Shown here: one piece after another, positions 1 through 7,632 of the stretch | Layout of the letters: every line of letters begins with the position of its first letter | How positions within the stretch are numbered: position 1 is the first letter of the stretch | Assembly (NCBI RefSeq): GCF_042432825.1 | Contig: NZ_JBHLWN010000098.1 | Location: 1-64,000, forward strand | Origin: Gordoniibacillus chartarius | Lineage (GTDB): Bacteria; Bacillota; Bacilli; Paenibacillales; NBRC-103111 | Direction: 5' to 3' | Length of the DNA stretch: 64,000 bases | Notes under the pieces: model-generated | The model's database searches: none | What the model saw: only the letters and a program-made list of their open reading frames with translations | Told to the model about the DNA's origin: nothing | Program-made: the position numbers and the translations under genes

Positions 1-26
1 GCCAGGATCAAACTCTCCAATAAGGG
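1..26 (-). rRNA. 16S ribosomal RNA, 5' end only
   Basis: The first bases are the reverse complement of the universal 16S start (AGAGTTTGATCCTGGC). The gene is read leftward and leaves the window, so only about 26 bases are present and the exact 5' end is approximate. An rRNA operon immediately after bofA matches the B. subtilis order (bofA then rrnA). Confidence 0.93.
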
Positions 27-144
27 TAGTTCGACTTGCTCATTGATAACACTTGCGTGTTTGTTTTCTTGCGAAAACCTCTCACTCGTCATTCAGTTTT
101 CAAAGAGCAATCTCAACGTCACCGGTTTTAGCGGCGACTTTTAT

Positions 145-174
145 AATATATCACACCCGCCCTGTCCGTGGCAA
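145..174 (-). promoter_or_regulatory. rRNA operon promoter and leader
   Basis: Read on the minus strand there is a -35 TTGCCA (169-174), an 18-base spacer and a -10 TATATT (145-150). Transcription would start near 138. The leader between there and the 16S start contains CTCTTTGAAAACTGAATGA, the boxA-like sequence common in Firmicute rRNA leaders, which supports the reading. The promoter assignment is inferred from spacing and position. Confidence 0.6.
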
Positions 175-244
175 CTGGTAATTCTTATACTCCCCGTTGC
201 TCAATCCGGCAATTCGGAGCGGCGAGTAATAAAGTAACACGAAA

Positions 245-272
245 CGACACCCGGAGTCAACACCGGGTGTCG
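245..272 (-). terminator. Terminator of the dnaX-bofA gene block
   Basis: A perfect 10-base-pair stem (CGACACCCGG / CCGGGTGTCG) with an 8-base loop lies just past the bofA stop. On the minus strand it is followed by TTTCGTGTTACTTTATT, a weak U-rich tract. It separates the repair/sporulation genes from the rRNA promoter. Confidence 0.65.
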
Positions 273-286
273 AGAAATTTTCCCCC

Positions 287-550
287 TTAAATGAGAACGA
301 GCTTTAAAGCTGCCAGCAGCATGAGCCCCGGCACCCCGAGCACACCAACCGTTGCAATCGTAGTTACATTAATCGGCAAAGTAAATTGCGTATAAGAGCT
401 GACAAGGTTCACAAAATACAGCAGAAATGCCGCAACTATGATATTCACACCTAGATAAGTCAGCCAACGGCCGGCAGCACGGCTGCGCAGGACAACGATG
501 ATCAGCAGCAGCGCCGAAACGCCGAGAACCCCCCACATGATCATTTTCAT
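287..550 (-). CDS. bofA: Pro-sigmaK processing inhibitor BofA
   Basis: The 87-residue protein has two hydrophobic segments (about 5-22 and 33-50) and a C-terminal Gly/Pro/Leu-rich part (VLGVPGLMLLAALKL) typical of the BofA family. In B. subtilis BofA sits in the outer forespore membrane with SpoIVFA and keeps the protease SpoIVFB inactive until the sigma-K checkpoint is passed. Length equals the family norm. Its ATG overlaps the yaaL stop by four bases (ATGA), so the two are probably translationally coupled. Context (recR-yaaL-bofA-16S) is the same as in B. subtilis, which makes the call firm. Confidence 0.93.
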   Translation of the reverse strand: MKMIMWGVLGVSALLLIIVVLRSRAAGRWLTYLGVNIIVAAFLLYFVNLVSSYTQFTLPINVTTIATVGVLGVPGLMLLAALKLVLI

Positions 551-831
551 GCACCGCCAGCCTCCATCACCTTGTCGCTGTCAATCAGGCTGAGCTTCGC
601 TTGCTTCGCCGCCTTGATCAGCATCTCGTAGCGCTTCTCCGCTGCCTCCAGCGCATAGATTGCGTAGTCGATCTCATCCTTGCTGACCGCATAATCCAAA
701 CGGGTTTGCGCTATTTCCCAATCAGCATGGGCTTTACGCACTTCCTGGTATAACTCGTACTTTTCGTTCCGCTCTCGTTCTTGACGCTGCCGCCTCGGTT
801 GCATCCATTGCCGCAACATTTTCAACTGCAT
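547..831 (-). CDS. yaaL: YaaL family protein (DUF2508)
   Basis: A 94-residue, charged, largely helical protein of the DUF2508/YaaL family of spore formers. No enzymatic motif is visible and the function is unknown. The start is taken as ATG at 831 because GGGAGG lies eight bases upstream; the in-frame TTG at 855 has no ribosome-binding site. The family call rests on sequence character and on the recR-yaaL-bofA order. It overlaps bofA by four bases. Confidence 0.85.
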   Translation of the reverse strand: MQLKMLRQWMQPRRQRQERERNEKYELYQEVRKAHADWEIAQTRLDYAVSKDEIDYAIYALEAAEKRYEMLIKAAKQAKLSLIDSDKVMEAGGA

Positions 832-925
832 ATTCTGGTCCTCCCTCGACACCAATCTTGTCCAATTCGCTCAAGACTATGATTATGAGGGGCAATACGA
901 GTTTATGAACAAGCAGCGGAATACA

Positions 926-957
926 AAAAAGCCCCGGAACGCCAAAGCGTCCGGGAC
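926..957 (-). terminator. Terminator after recR
   Basis: On the minus strand GTCCCGGACGC pairs with GCGTTCCGGGGC around a TTTG loop and is followed by six T. It ends the dnaX-ebfC-recR transcript before yaaL, so yaaL-bofA may have their own promoter in the gap 832-925. Confidence 0.8.
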
Positions 958-962
958 ATTCC

Positions 963-1559
963 TTACAGCTCGCGGCGCCCTTCGAGCGCCTTGGTTAACG
1001 TCACTTCATCGGCATATTCCAAGTCCCCGCCGACCGGCAAACCGTGCGCGATCCGTGTCACCTTCAGGCCGAAGCCTTTGACAAGCCGGGATAAATACAT
1101 TGCCGTCGCTTCGCCTTCGACGTTCGGGTTGGTGGCAAGAATCAGTTCCTGCACCCTTTCGTCGCCAAGGCGCTTCAGCAGCTCGGGGATATGAATCTGA
1201 TCCGGGCCGATTCCTTCCATTGGCGAAATGGCGCCATGCAGCACGTGGTAGTAGCCCGTAAACTCCTTCGTACGCTCCATCGCAACCAGATCTTTCGGCT
1301 CCTGCACGACGCAGATGACAGACCCGTCCCGGGATTTGTCCTGACAAATCCGGCACGGATCGATATCGGTAATATTGCAGCAGACCGAGCAGTAATGCAA
1401 ATTGCGTTTGACGTTCACGAGCGCCTTGGCAAAATCGAGCACGTCATCTTCCTTCATGCGCAGCACATGAAAGGCAAGACGCCCCGCCGTCTTCGGACCG
1501 ACTCCGGGCAGACGGGAAAAGGCGTCAATTAATCGAGATATGGGTTCCGGGTAAAACAT
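963..1559 (-). CDS. recR: Recombination protein RecR
   Basis: The 198-residue protein has the full RecR layout: an N-terminal helix-hairpin-helix (FSRLPGVGPKTAGRLAFH), a four-cysteine zinc finger (CSVCCNITDIDPCRIC, about 57-72) and a Toprim domain (VICVVQEPKDL onward). RecR acts with RecF and RecO in loading RecA at gaps and in repair. The ATG overlaps the ebfC stop by one base (TAATG), so it is co-translated with ebfC. Order dnaX-ebfC-recR is widely conserved. Length is standard. Confidence 0.98.
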   Translation of the reverse strand: MFYPEPISRLIDAFSRLPGVGPKTAGRLAFHVLRMKEDDVLDFAKALVNVKRNLHYCSVCCNITDIDPCRICQDKSRDGSVICVVQEPKDLVAMERTKEFTGYYHVLHGAISPMEGIGPDQIHIPELLKRLGDERVQELILATNPNVEGEATAMYLSRLVKGFGLKVTRIAHGLPVGGDLEYADEVTLTKALEGRREL

Positions 1560-1867
1560 TAGAACAGCCCGGGGATGTTCAAGCCGCCGGTCAGTCTCCC
1601 CATGTCCTTGTTGGCCAGCTCTTCCGCTTTCGCAAGCGCGTCATTGACCGCTGTCAATACGAGATCCTGCAGCATTTCGACGTCTTCCGGGTCTACAGCT
1701 TCCGGTTTAATGGTAATCGCCATAATTTTTTTCTGGCCGTTCGCCGTAACGGTAACGACACCGCCTGCCGAGCCTTCCACCGTCTTGTTGGCAAGCTCCT
1801 GCTGCGTCTTCTCCATTTGCTCCTGCATCTTCTTCACTTGCTTCATCATTTGCTGCATTTGGTTCAT
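1559..1867 (-). CDS. ebfC: Nucleoid-associated protein, YbaB/EbfC family
   Basis: The 102-residue protein has the family hallmarks: a Met/Gln/Lys-rich N-terminal helix (NQMQQMMKQVKKMQEQM), a Gly-rich strand (GSAGGVVTVTANGQKKI) and a helical C-terminus. YbaB/EbfC dimers bind DNA and help organise the nucleoid. AGGAG lies nine bases before the ATG. It sits 23 bases after dnaX and overlaps recR, the usual trio. Function in this lineage is inferred from the family. Confidence 0.95.
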   Translation of the reverse strand: MNQMQQMMKQVKKMQEQMEKTQQELANKTVEGSAGGVVTVTANGQKKIMAITIKPEAVDPEDVEMLQDLVLTAVNDALAKAEELANKDMGRLTGGLNIPGLF

Positions 1868-1890
1868 TTGTAATCGCTCCTATATTGGAA

Positions 1891-3660
1891 TTAGTCGTCT
1901 TGAATCTTGACCAGCCCGTCGCCGAACAGGTGGATCGCTTCGGAAATCCACTCTTCCTTGGACGCCGCCTTCGGGTCCTCGTGCTCGAGCTGCATCGTTT
2001 CCTTCGGCGCATTCGCCCCGGAAGCATCGGACTGGGCATCCTTCCATTCCTTCATCATGACCGTTGCGAAATGGACCGGCCTGCCCAGCACCTCGTGCAT
2101 CACCTGCTCGATCAGCTGCCGGTTTGCAGGCTTCTCGGTCGTATCCCGATGCATGGCGCTCTTGAAGGCAAGCAAGACCGTATCGCCTTCCACGCCGACG
2201 GGTTCTCCGTCCACAAGCCATGCATGGACGGTGATTTTCCTGTCTTTCACAACCGACAGAATCGAATGCCAAGCGGTCAGAACGGCGCGAAGCTCCGCCG
2301 AATCGGCCGAAGCCAGGAAGCCTTGCAGCTTCACGCTGGATTTGCGAACCGGTGCTGAAGCAGCGGAACCGCCGGCCCGCGAGCCCATCACGGACGGACG
2401 AGGCGCGGCACCGCCGCCGTCCGGAGCCGCCCCGCCCTGCAGCAGCTTCTGCAGCTGCTCCTCCAGCCGCTGTACCTTGCGGTTCAGCTCGGCAACAGCC
2501 GCAGGCTCGATACCGGCCGCCGCAACGCCGGACGGCTCCGCTGCGGCAGCGGTCCGCTGCGCACCCGCCGCTACGCGGTCACCGGCACACGCCCTCATCA
2601 TCGCTACTTCGAATAATGTCTGCGGCTGTGCGGAATATTTCATCTCGCTGAGATAATGATTGAGAACTTCAATCGTCTGCATCAGCTCCTGCGGCGTAAA
2701 AGGCGCTGCAATGCGGGCTAGCTGCTCCGCATTCCAGATCCGATCCGTCATCGATTTCGAATCGGGGATCATCTTCACCACGAGCAGGTCGCGGAAATAT
2801 TGAATGAGGCTCTCCATGCATTTGTCGGCACTCTTGCCTTCTTGCATGAAAGCGTCGACCAGCTCCATCGCTGTACCGATATCCCGCTCGCGCATCGCCG
2901 CGATCAGCTTCTCGAACTGCTCTCCGGCTAGTCCGCCCGTAATTCCGAGCACGTCGGAGAGCTCCACCCGTTCCCCGGAATAAGCGATAATCTGATCGAG
3001 CAGACTGAGCGCATCCCGCATCCCGCCGTCCGACAGCCTGGCGATATAATGCAGCGCATCGCGGCTGATATCGATTCCCTCTTTCCCCGCGATGTAGCTG
3101 ATTCGCTCCATCTGCTCCTCTAAGGAAACGCGTCTGAAGTCGAAACGCTGGCAGCGGGAAATGATCGTCGGCGGGAGCTTGTGCGGCTCCGTTGTCGCCA
3201 GAATAAACATCACATGCGCCGGCGGTTCCTCCAGCGTCTTCAGCAGCGCGTTAAAGGCTTCCGTCGTCAGCATGTGAACTTCGTCGATGATGTATACCTT
3301 ATGCCGGACTTCCGTCGGCGCGTATTTCACTTTGTCCCGAATATCGCGGATTTCTTCAACGCCCCGGTTGGAAGCGGCGTCAATCTCCACGACGTCCATG
3401 ACCGCCCCCTCCGTGATGCGGCGGCAGGCTTCACATTCGTTGCAAGGCTCCTCTGCCGGCCCCCGCTCGCAGTTGACCGCTTTGGCCATAATCTTGGCCG
3501 CACTCGTCTTTCCTGTACCGCGAGGTCCATTGAACAGATAAGCGTGCGTAAATCTTCGCTCACGGAGAGAGTTCTGCAGCGTCTGCACGATGTGCTTCTG
3601 CCCGACGACATCCCCGAAGCTTTGCGGCCGGTATGTCCGGTATAATGCAATATGTGCCAT
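1891..3660 (-). CDS. dnaX: DNA polymerase III subunits gamma/tau
   Basis: The 589-residue clamp-loader ATPase starts MAHIALYRTYRP, has a Walker A motif (GPRGTGKTSAAK), a four-cysteine zinc module (CERGPAEEPCNECEAC), a DEVH Walker B and the SRC sensor (IISRCQRF). An Ala/Pro/Gly-rich linker near 375-445 leads to a tau-type C-terminus. The start is set at 3660 because GGAGAGG lies just upstream; a longer frame to 3711 adds unconserved residues. A histidine kinase ends 57 bases upstream and may share its transcript. Confidence 0.96.
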   Translation of the reverse strand: MAHIALYRTYRPQSFGDVVGQKHIVQTLQNSLRERRFTHAYLFNGPRGTGKTSAAKIMAKAVNCERGPAEEPCNECEACRRITEGAVMDVVEIDAASNRGVEEIRDIRDKVKYAPTEVRHKVYIIDEVHMLTTEAFNALLKTLEEPPAHVMFILATTEPHKLPPTIISRCQRFDFRRVSLEEQMERISYIAGKEGIDISRDALHYIARLSDGGMRDALSLLDQIIAYSGERVELSDVLGITGGLAGEQFEKLIAAMRERDIGTAMELVDAFMQEGKSADKCMESLIQYFRDLLVVKMIPDSKSMTDRIWNAEQLARIAAPFTPQELMQTIEVLNHYLSEMKYSAQPQTLFEVAMMRACAGDRVAAGAQRTAAAAEPSGVAAAGIEPAAVAELNRKVQRLEEQLQKLLQGGAAPDGGGAAPRPSVMGSRAGGSAASAPVRKSSVKLQGFLASADSAELRAVLTAWHSILSVVKDRKITVHAWLVDGEPVGVEGDTVLLAFKSAMHRDTTEKPANRQLIEQVMHEVLGRPVHFATVMMKEWKDAQSDASGANAPKETMQLEHEDPKAASKEEWISEAIHLFGDGLVKIQDD

Positions 3661-3717
3661 GAGGTTCCTCTCCATGTGGCGAGCCACAATTTGATGACCT
3701 CTATTATACACGATCCG

Positions 3718-5109
3718 TCAGGAAAAAGGGATACCTACGGTAAACGTGGTACCGTAGCCCTTGGACGACACTCGGATCGTCCCGCCGATATCGTGCACGA
3801 TGCGCTGGCATACCGATAAGCCCAGTCCGGTCCCCTCTTCTTTCGTCGTAAAGAATGGATCGAAGATTTTATCGACCAGAAAAAGCGGAATGCCCGGTCC
3901 CGTATCGTGAATATCGATCAGCACTTTTCGTTCCAGCGGGTCCAGCCGCTCCACAATCGTCAATACGCCCCCTTCGCCCATCGCTTCGATGCCGTTCTTG
4001 CTGATGTTGAGAAACACCTGCTTCAGCAGCTCCTGGTCAGCGATAACGGAAGGGAGTCCGCCTTGCAAGGGAACGTACTTGACCTCCGTTCCGTGCAGCA
4101 GCGCTTCATTGCGGATGATCGGTAAAATCCCTTCAAGCACCACCTGAATGTCGACCTCAGACAGCGTCGCTTCCCGTGGCTTGCTGAGCAGTAAAAACTC
4201 GCTGACGAGCTCGTTAATCCGGTCGATTTCGGTCAGCATTACCTCGGTAAAGGAGCGTTCCTTCAGCATCTCCCGGTCCTCGAACGTCGACTTCAGGATT
4301 TGCAGAAACCCTTTGATGGAGGTAAGCGGATTGCGAATCTCGTGGGCGGTGCCCGCCGCGATCTGGCCGATCATCGCCAGCCGGTCGCTGCGCTGTACCT
4401 GGGCCTCGAGCGACCGCAAATGCGTAACGTCTTTAAACATGACATACGCCCCGACGATGCGCCCGTCTTCCCCTCTCAACACGTTGGAGTCGAGCAGCAG
4501 ATCATAGCGGCTTTCCGCGTTCGCCCAAGACACCGCATGATTGCGCACGATAACGCCATCGAGAATAGTGCGCTGCACAAGCCGATGCTGAACGGGAACA
4601 TGTGCGAAAATATCATCCAGCGAGCGGAACATCACTTCTTCCCGTTCATACCCCAGTATGCGGCAAGCCGTATCGCTGATATTTAATAACGTATAATCCA
4701 AATCGATTAACAGAACACCTAAATTCACATCTTTTATAAAGCTTGCAGAGAAACGCTCCAGGAGTGCGCGAGAACGGTTTTGTTCAGGAGTCAGTGAATT
4801 CCGGACATAGACGGCAAATGCGGATTGTCCGCCTACCTCCACCGGTACGATGCCGCCTACTCCCGGGATCATCCTTTCTTCTAGCGGCAAGCTGCCTTCC
4901 GGCCATTCGAGCAGCTCACGAACCGGCCGGCCCGACAGTTCCGCCGCGGCCGAACAGCCGCAGCTCCGAGCGAAGCTGTCATTCGCCGCTATGACGAAGC
5001 CTTGAGGTGTAACGAGGACGACGTTAATTCGGCCCGAAGCATCGAAGTGCCGCAGCACTCGCTTTGCCTCGCTTCGAAGGTCTACGAAAGATTTTGCCGG
5101 ATCCACCAT
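3718..5109 (-). CDS. Cytoplasmic PAS sensor histidine kinase
   Basis: 463 residues with no membrane segment. A degenerate N-terminal PAS-like region (about 18-105) and a clear PAS domain (about 118-235) precede HisKA, with the phospho-accepting His in AHEIRNPLTSIKG (His256), and HATPase_c with N, G1 (DTGPGIP), F (FDPFF) and G2 (GTGLGLS) boxes. GGAGGTG lies eight bases before the ATG. No response regulator is adjacent, as with the orphan sporulation kinases (KinA/KinE type) that phosphorylate Spo0F, and spo0F lies 8 kb away. Membership of the phosphorelay is inference. It sits between the SRP RNA and dnaX, which are adjacent in B. subtilis. Confidence 0.88.
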   Translation of the reverse strand: MVDPAKSFVDLRSEAKRVLRHFDASGRINVVLVTPQGFVIAANDSFARSCGCSAAAELSGRPVRELLEWPEGSLPLEERMIPGVGGIVPVEVGGQSAFAVYVRNSLTPEQNRSRALLERFSASFIKDVNLGVLLIDLDYTLLNISDTACRILGYEREEVMFRSLDDIFAHVPVQHRLVQRTILDGVIVRNHAVSWANAESRYDLLLDSNVLRGEDGRIVGAYVMFKDVTHLRSLEAQVQRSDRLAMIGQIAAGTAHEIRNPLTSIKGFLQILKSTFEDREMLKERSFTEVMLTEIDRINELVSEFLLLSKPREATLSEVDIQVVLEGILPIIRNEALLHGTEVKYVPLQGGLPSVIADQELLKQVFLNISKNGIEAMGEGGVLTIVERLDPLERKVLIDIHDTGPGIPLFLVDKIFDPFFTTKEEGTGLGLSVCQRIVHDIGGTIRVSSKGYGTTFTVGIPFS

Positions 5110-5185
5110 ATAGCATGCACCTCCGTTTGCATAGTTCTGCGGATGGCTTGCATTTCCCTTCCGGCATTTGGGCGGAAATACAAAT

Positions 5186-5226
5186 AAGGCCTCACGTCCC
5201 AGTTATTACTGGTCGATGAGGCCTAT
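5186..5226 (-). terminator. Terminator after SRP RNA
   Basis: On the minus strand AGGCCTCA-(TCG)-ACCAGT pairs with ACTGG-(GACG)-TGAGGCCT around AATA, followed by TATTTGTATTT. The stem has a small internal mismatch. It lies about 35 bases past the 3' arm of the SRP RNA and ends that transcript before the kinase gene. The hairpin is also nearly symmetric on the plus strand. Confidence 0.7.
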
Positions 5227-5255
5227 CGTTTGTTAGTTGTTGTCGAAAGGGTATG

Positions 5256-5356
5256 TAGAGCCAGGCACCCCTCCGGCACATGAAACTTCCCGCTTATGGC
5301 TGCTTCCTTCCGGACCTGACCAGATTCGCGGGCATCCATTGCGGAGGACCCGGCCG
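5256..5356 (-). ncRNA. ffs: Signal recognition particle RNA, small type
   Basis: The minus strand carries the near-universal SRP domain IV hairpin GTCAGGTCCGGAAGGAAGCA (5298-5322 region), with symmetric and asymmetric loops that bind Ffh. Outer arms GCCGGG (about 5350-5355) and CCTGGC (about 5260-5265) close a helix of roughly 100 bases. The promoter places the first base at about 5356, directly at the 5' arm, so there is no room for the Alu domain found in the 271-base B. subtilis scRNA. The 3' end is approximate; the primary transcript may run to the hairpin at 5186. Confidence 0.93.
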
Positions 5357-5362
5357 AAACTT

Positions 5363-5391
5363 AGTATAGCCCATCGGCAGGCAAAGTGCAA
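5363..5391 (-). promoter_or_regulatory. SRP RNA promoter
   Basis: Near-consensus sigma-A promoter on the minus strand: TTGCAC (5386-5391), 17-base spacer, TATACT (5363-5368). The predicted start, about 5356, coincides with the 5' arm of the SRP RNA. Confidence 0.85.
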
Positions 5392-5510
5392 CTGGGTGAT
5401 CTTGGATAACGGATAGCAGCGGGCCCGAATGACCAAAAACCATTATGGCAAAGATATGACAAACTGGATCCGCTTGTTGTCCATTAACCGATAGAAAGGT
5501 AAGTTGCTTC

Positions 5511-6287
5511 ATGAACGACGCTCCTCGGCGCCCTCTTGCCAGATTAAGCGTATTCGGCATAATCCAGCTGCATCCCCGCAATCCGCTGATGGTGGCCTGG
5601 TGGTCGGCTGTTTTCCCCGGCTTCGGGCATTATTTATTGCAAAAATTTTCTCGGGGCACGCTTCTCACTTTATCCGAGGTGATTATCAACACACTTGCCC
5701 ACATTAACGAGGCGATGGTGTTGTCGTTCTGCGGGCGCTTCGAGGAGGCTAAGAGCATCCTCGAACCGAATTGGATGTTTGGGTATTTGGCCGTTTATCT
5801 CCTGAGCATCGGCGACTGTTATCGCTCAACTTTGACCATGAACAAGCTCTACGACCTCGCGGACCGGGAACAGTCACGGCTGCCCAGTGTGCATCTATAC
5901 GGCTCCGAAGTTCAATATGTCGAACAAAAGAATCCCGTTACTGCAATGATATATTCTACATTGTTCCCGGGAATGGGACAGCTGTACAATCATCGCATAT
6001 TTCTTGCGTTCTATGCCATGTTCTGGTGGTGGTTTTACGCTTCGAACTCTCGGGCCTATGAAGCTTTGCTGTACCTTGTGCTCGGCAACTTGAGTTATTC
6101 GACGACGCTGCTTAACCCGCATTGGCTGCTTTTCATGCCGTCCGTCATGGGCGGGGCCGTATATCACGCTTTCGTAAGGGCAGTAGAGCACAACAAGCTG
6201 TTCCGGGATGAGCAGCGCCAATTTTTAACTGATCGTTACCGTTATTCTAAGGTTTGCATCGGAAACGGTATTGAGGCTCGGCTATGA
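5511..6287 (+). CDS. Membrane protein with two PGxGxxY-type segments
   Basis: 258 residues, unknown function. Two related hydrophobic units begin AWWSAVFPGFGHYLLQKF (about 29-46) and IYSTLFPGMGQLYNHRIF (about 145-162). Each has the PGxGxxY turn seen in TM2-like membrane proteins, suggesting an internal duplication. Further hydrophobic stretches follow (AFYAMFWWWFYA; LLFMPSVMGGAVY). AAAGGT lies about ten bases before the ATG. The stop overlaps the next start by four bases, so the two proteins are probably made together. It occupies the place where B. subtilis has tadA before the SRP RNA gene. No specific function can be claimed. Confidence 0.75.
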   Translation: MNDAPRRPLARLSVFGIIQLHPRNPLMVAWWSAVFPGFGHYLLQKFSRGTLLTLSEVIINTLAHINEAMVLSFCGRFEEAKSILEPNWMFGYLAVYLLSIGDCYRSTLTMNKLYDLADREQSRLPSVHLYGSEVQYVEQKNPVTAMIYSTLFPGMGQLYNHRIFLAFYAMFWWWFYASNSRAYEALLYLVLGNLSYSTTLLNPHWLLFMPSVMGGAVYHAFVRAVEHNKLFRDEQRQFLTDRYRYSKVCIGNGIEARL

Positions 6288-6736
6288 TCGTTACGGCTAC
6301 GTTCCCCCACAGTCTTGAATTGGAGCAAGCGCTGGCTATGATCGAAAACCTCGGTGTCGCGCGCGAGCACATCGTCGTTTGGAATATGGAAACGGAACCC
6401 CAGCATGACTTGTCATTTCAGCAGCCACCGTATCGTACAAGTGTCGTCGAGACGGGAATTGCTGCGGCTACCGGCATTGCTGTAATCGGGGCAAGTGTCG
6501 GCTTTATTTTGCCTTGGGGACCGATTATTTGCGGGCTCGCCGCGGCGCTAGCCGGCTTTGCCGTCGGGTGCCTCTTTCAAATGCGGCTATTAAAAAAGAA
6601 GGGTGTCGTGCGCAAAAAGAGGCCGTTGCCCGAGGTCGTCGTTGTCATCGACTGCACTCATCACAACGCTGCGCAGATTCGGGATATCGTGTGGGCACAG
6701 CACGCCCTGTCCGTAGGAAGCTTCGCACAAAACTGA
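6284..6736 (+). CDS. Small membrane protein with glycine-rich hairpin
   Basis: 150 residues. A soluble N-terminal part (1-60, alternating strands and helix, MIVTATFPHSLELEQALAMI) is followed by a Gly/Ala-rich membrane hairpin (about 62-105) and a soluble basic C-terminus. The layout recalls stress-related proteins with a ferredoxin-like head and a glycine-zipper hairpin, but no family is certain. The ATG overlaps the upstream stop (ATGA), indicating coupling with the preceding membrane protein. Confidence 0.7.
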   Translation: MIVTATFPHSLELEQALAMIENLGVAREHIVVWNMETEPQHDLSFQQPPYRTSVVETGIAAATGIAVIGASVGFILPWGPIICGLAAALAGFAVGCLFQMRLLKKKGVVRKKRPLPEVVVVIDCTHHNAAQIRDIVWAQHALSVGSFAQN

Positions 6737-6749
6737 TCTAACGACAAGC

Positions 6750-6773
6750 AGCCTAGCCGTCTTCGGCTAGGCT
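6750..6773. terminator. Symmetric hairpin between convergent genes
   Basis: AGCCTAGCCG-TCTT-CGGCTAGGCT is a perfect 10-base-pair stem between two genes that converge (6736 and 6787). No clear U tract on either strand, so a bidirectional terminator is inferred from position. Confidence 0.5.
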
Positions 6774-6786
6774 AGCGATACCGTGA

Positions 6787-7221
6787 TTATCGCCGGTCTG
6801 TCGTTACTCTGATCTGGTAGCGCGGCATCTGCTGCTCCAACTGATGGAAGGCTAGGTCGCGGATGCGGCTTGCATCGGTTTCGGAGGTTCCCTGCTTCAA
6901 ATCAAGATCGACATTTGCGATGGGACCGTTCAAGGTGATGGTCGAATTCGTAACCTCCGGAATGCCGTTAATGACCTGACGCATCATGCGTACGTCATCG
7001 CGGGTGTGATGATATCCCGGGTTAACCGGATTGTTCGGGCTGACGCTGGTTAAACCCATATAACCGTCCGCCGGATAGTTTTGCGCCTTCGGCGTGCCGT
7101 CGGCATTGTGATTCCCGCAGCCGGACAGTGCCAGAGCGGCTCCAAGCACAGCCGTAATAATCGGTAAGCGGTATTGGCGATAACATCGATGATGGCCGTT
7201 GTCGTGATGATTGGTCAACAC
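6787..7221 (-). CDS. YhcN/YlaJ-like spore lipoprotein
   Basis: 144 residues with a signal peptide and lipobox (LALSGC, Cys about 35). The C-terminal half (VNGIPEVTNSTITLNGPIANVDLDL, then an ISDA-like helix and IRVTTDRR) resembles the YhcN/YlaJ sporulation lipoprotein family, whose B. subtilis members are found in the spore. The start is GTG at 7221 with GGGAGGT about seven bases upstream. The N-terminal His-rich stretch (NHHDNGHH) is unusual and could bind metal; that is speculation. Transcribed leftward toward the convergent membrane pair. Confidence 0.75.
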   Translation of the reverse strand: MLTNHHDNGHHRCYRQYRLPIITAVLGAALALSGCGNHNADGTPKAQNYPADGYMGLTSVSPNNPVNPGYHHTRDDVRMMRQVINGIPEVTNSTITLNGPIANVDLDLKQGTSETDASRIRDLAFHQLEQQMPRYQIRVTTDRR

Positions 7222-7341
7222 AAAAACACCTCCCTCGATCTGACGAGTTCGGAAAGAAGAAGCTTCTTCTTCCGTCTACCCGTTAGAATACCCGTGGGAG
7301 GTGTTCCTATGCCGCAATCCCTAATGGGAATCGCATGCAGA

Positions 7342-7539
7342 TTACATGCCGTATTTCTTCTTGAATTTATCAACGCGGCCGCCGGCATCGATGAACTTCT
7401 GCTTACCCGTGAAGAAAGGGTGGCAGTTGGAGCAAATTTCCACGCGAAGGTTCGGCTTAACGGAACCTGTCTCGAACGTGTTGCCGCAGGCGCAAGTAAC
7501 AGTCGTCACATGGTATTTCGGTTGAATCGCTTCTCTCAT
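7342..7539 (-). CDS. rpmE: 50S ribosomal protein L31 (zinc type)
   Basis: 65 residues beginning MREAIQPKYH and keeping the zinc ligands of the C+ form (CACG near 16-19, CSNCHPF near 36-42). A metal-binding L31 is normally made when zinc is sufficient. It lies downstream of rho, as in B. subtilis, here separated by a radical SAM gene. Length is standard. It has its own promoter. Confidence 0.97.
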   Translation of the reverse strand: MREAIQPKYHVTTVTCACGNTFETGSVKPNLRVEICSNCHPFFTGKQKFIDAGGRVDKFKKKYGM

Positions 7540-7560
7540 TTTCGTTCACCTCTTTCCGCC

Positions 7561-7632
7561 CTGGACTCTTTGCGAATCCAGAGTTCTATTGACACGAATT
7601 CGATTATAACATAGGCGCTTCATCCGCCGCAA
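7561..7632 (-). promoter_or_regulatory. rpmE promoter and leader hairpin
   Basis: Minus strand: TTGCGG (7627-7632), 18-base spacer, TATAAT (7603-7608); start near 7596. The promoter lies in the last codons of the upstream gene. The roughly 57-base leader has a small hairpin, CTGGA / TCCAG (7561-7565, 7577-7581). Ribosomal protein L31 leaders are known in Firmicutes, so an autoregulatory role is possible but unproven. Confidence 0.5.
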
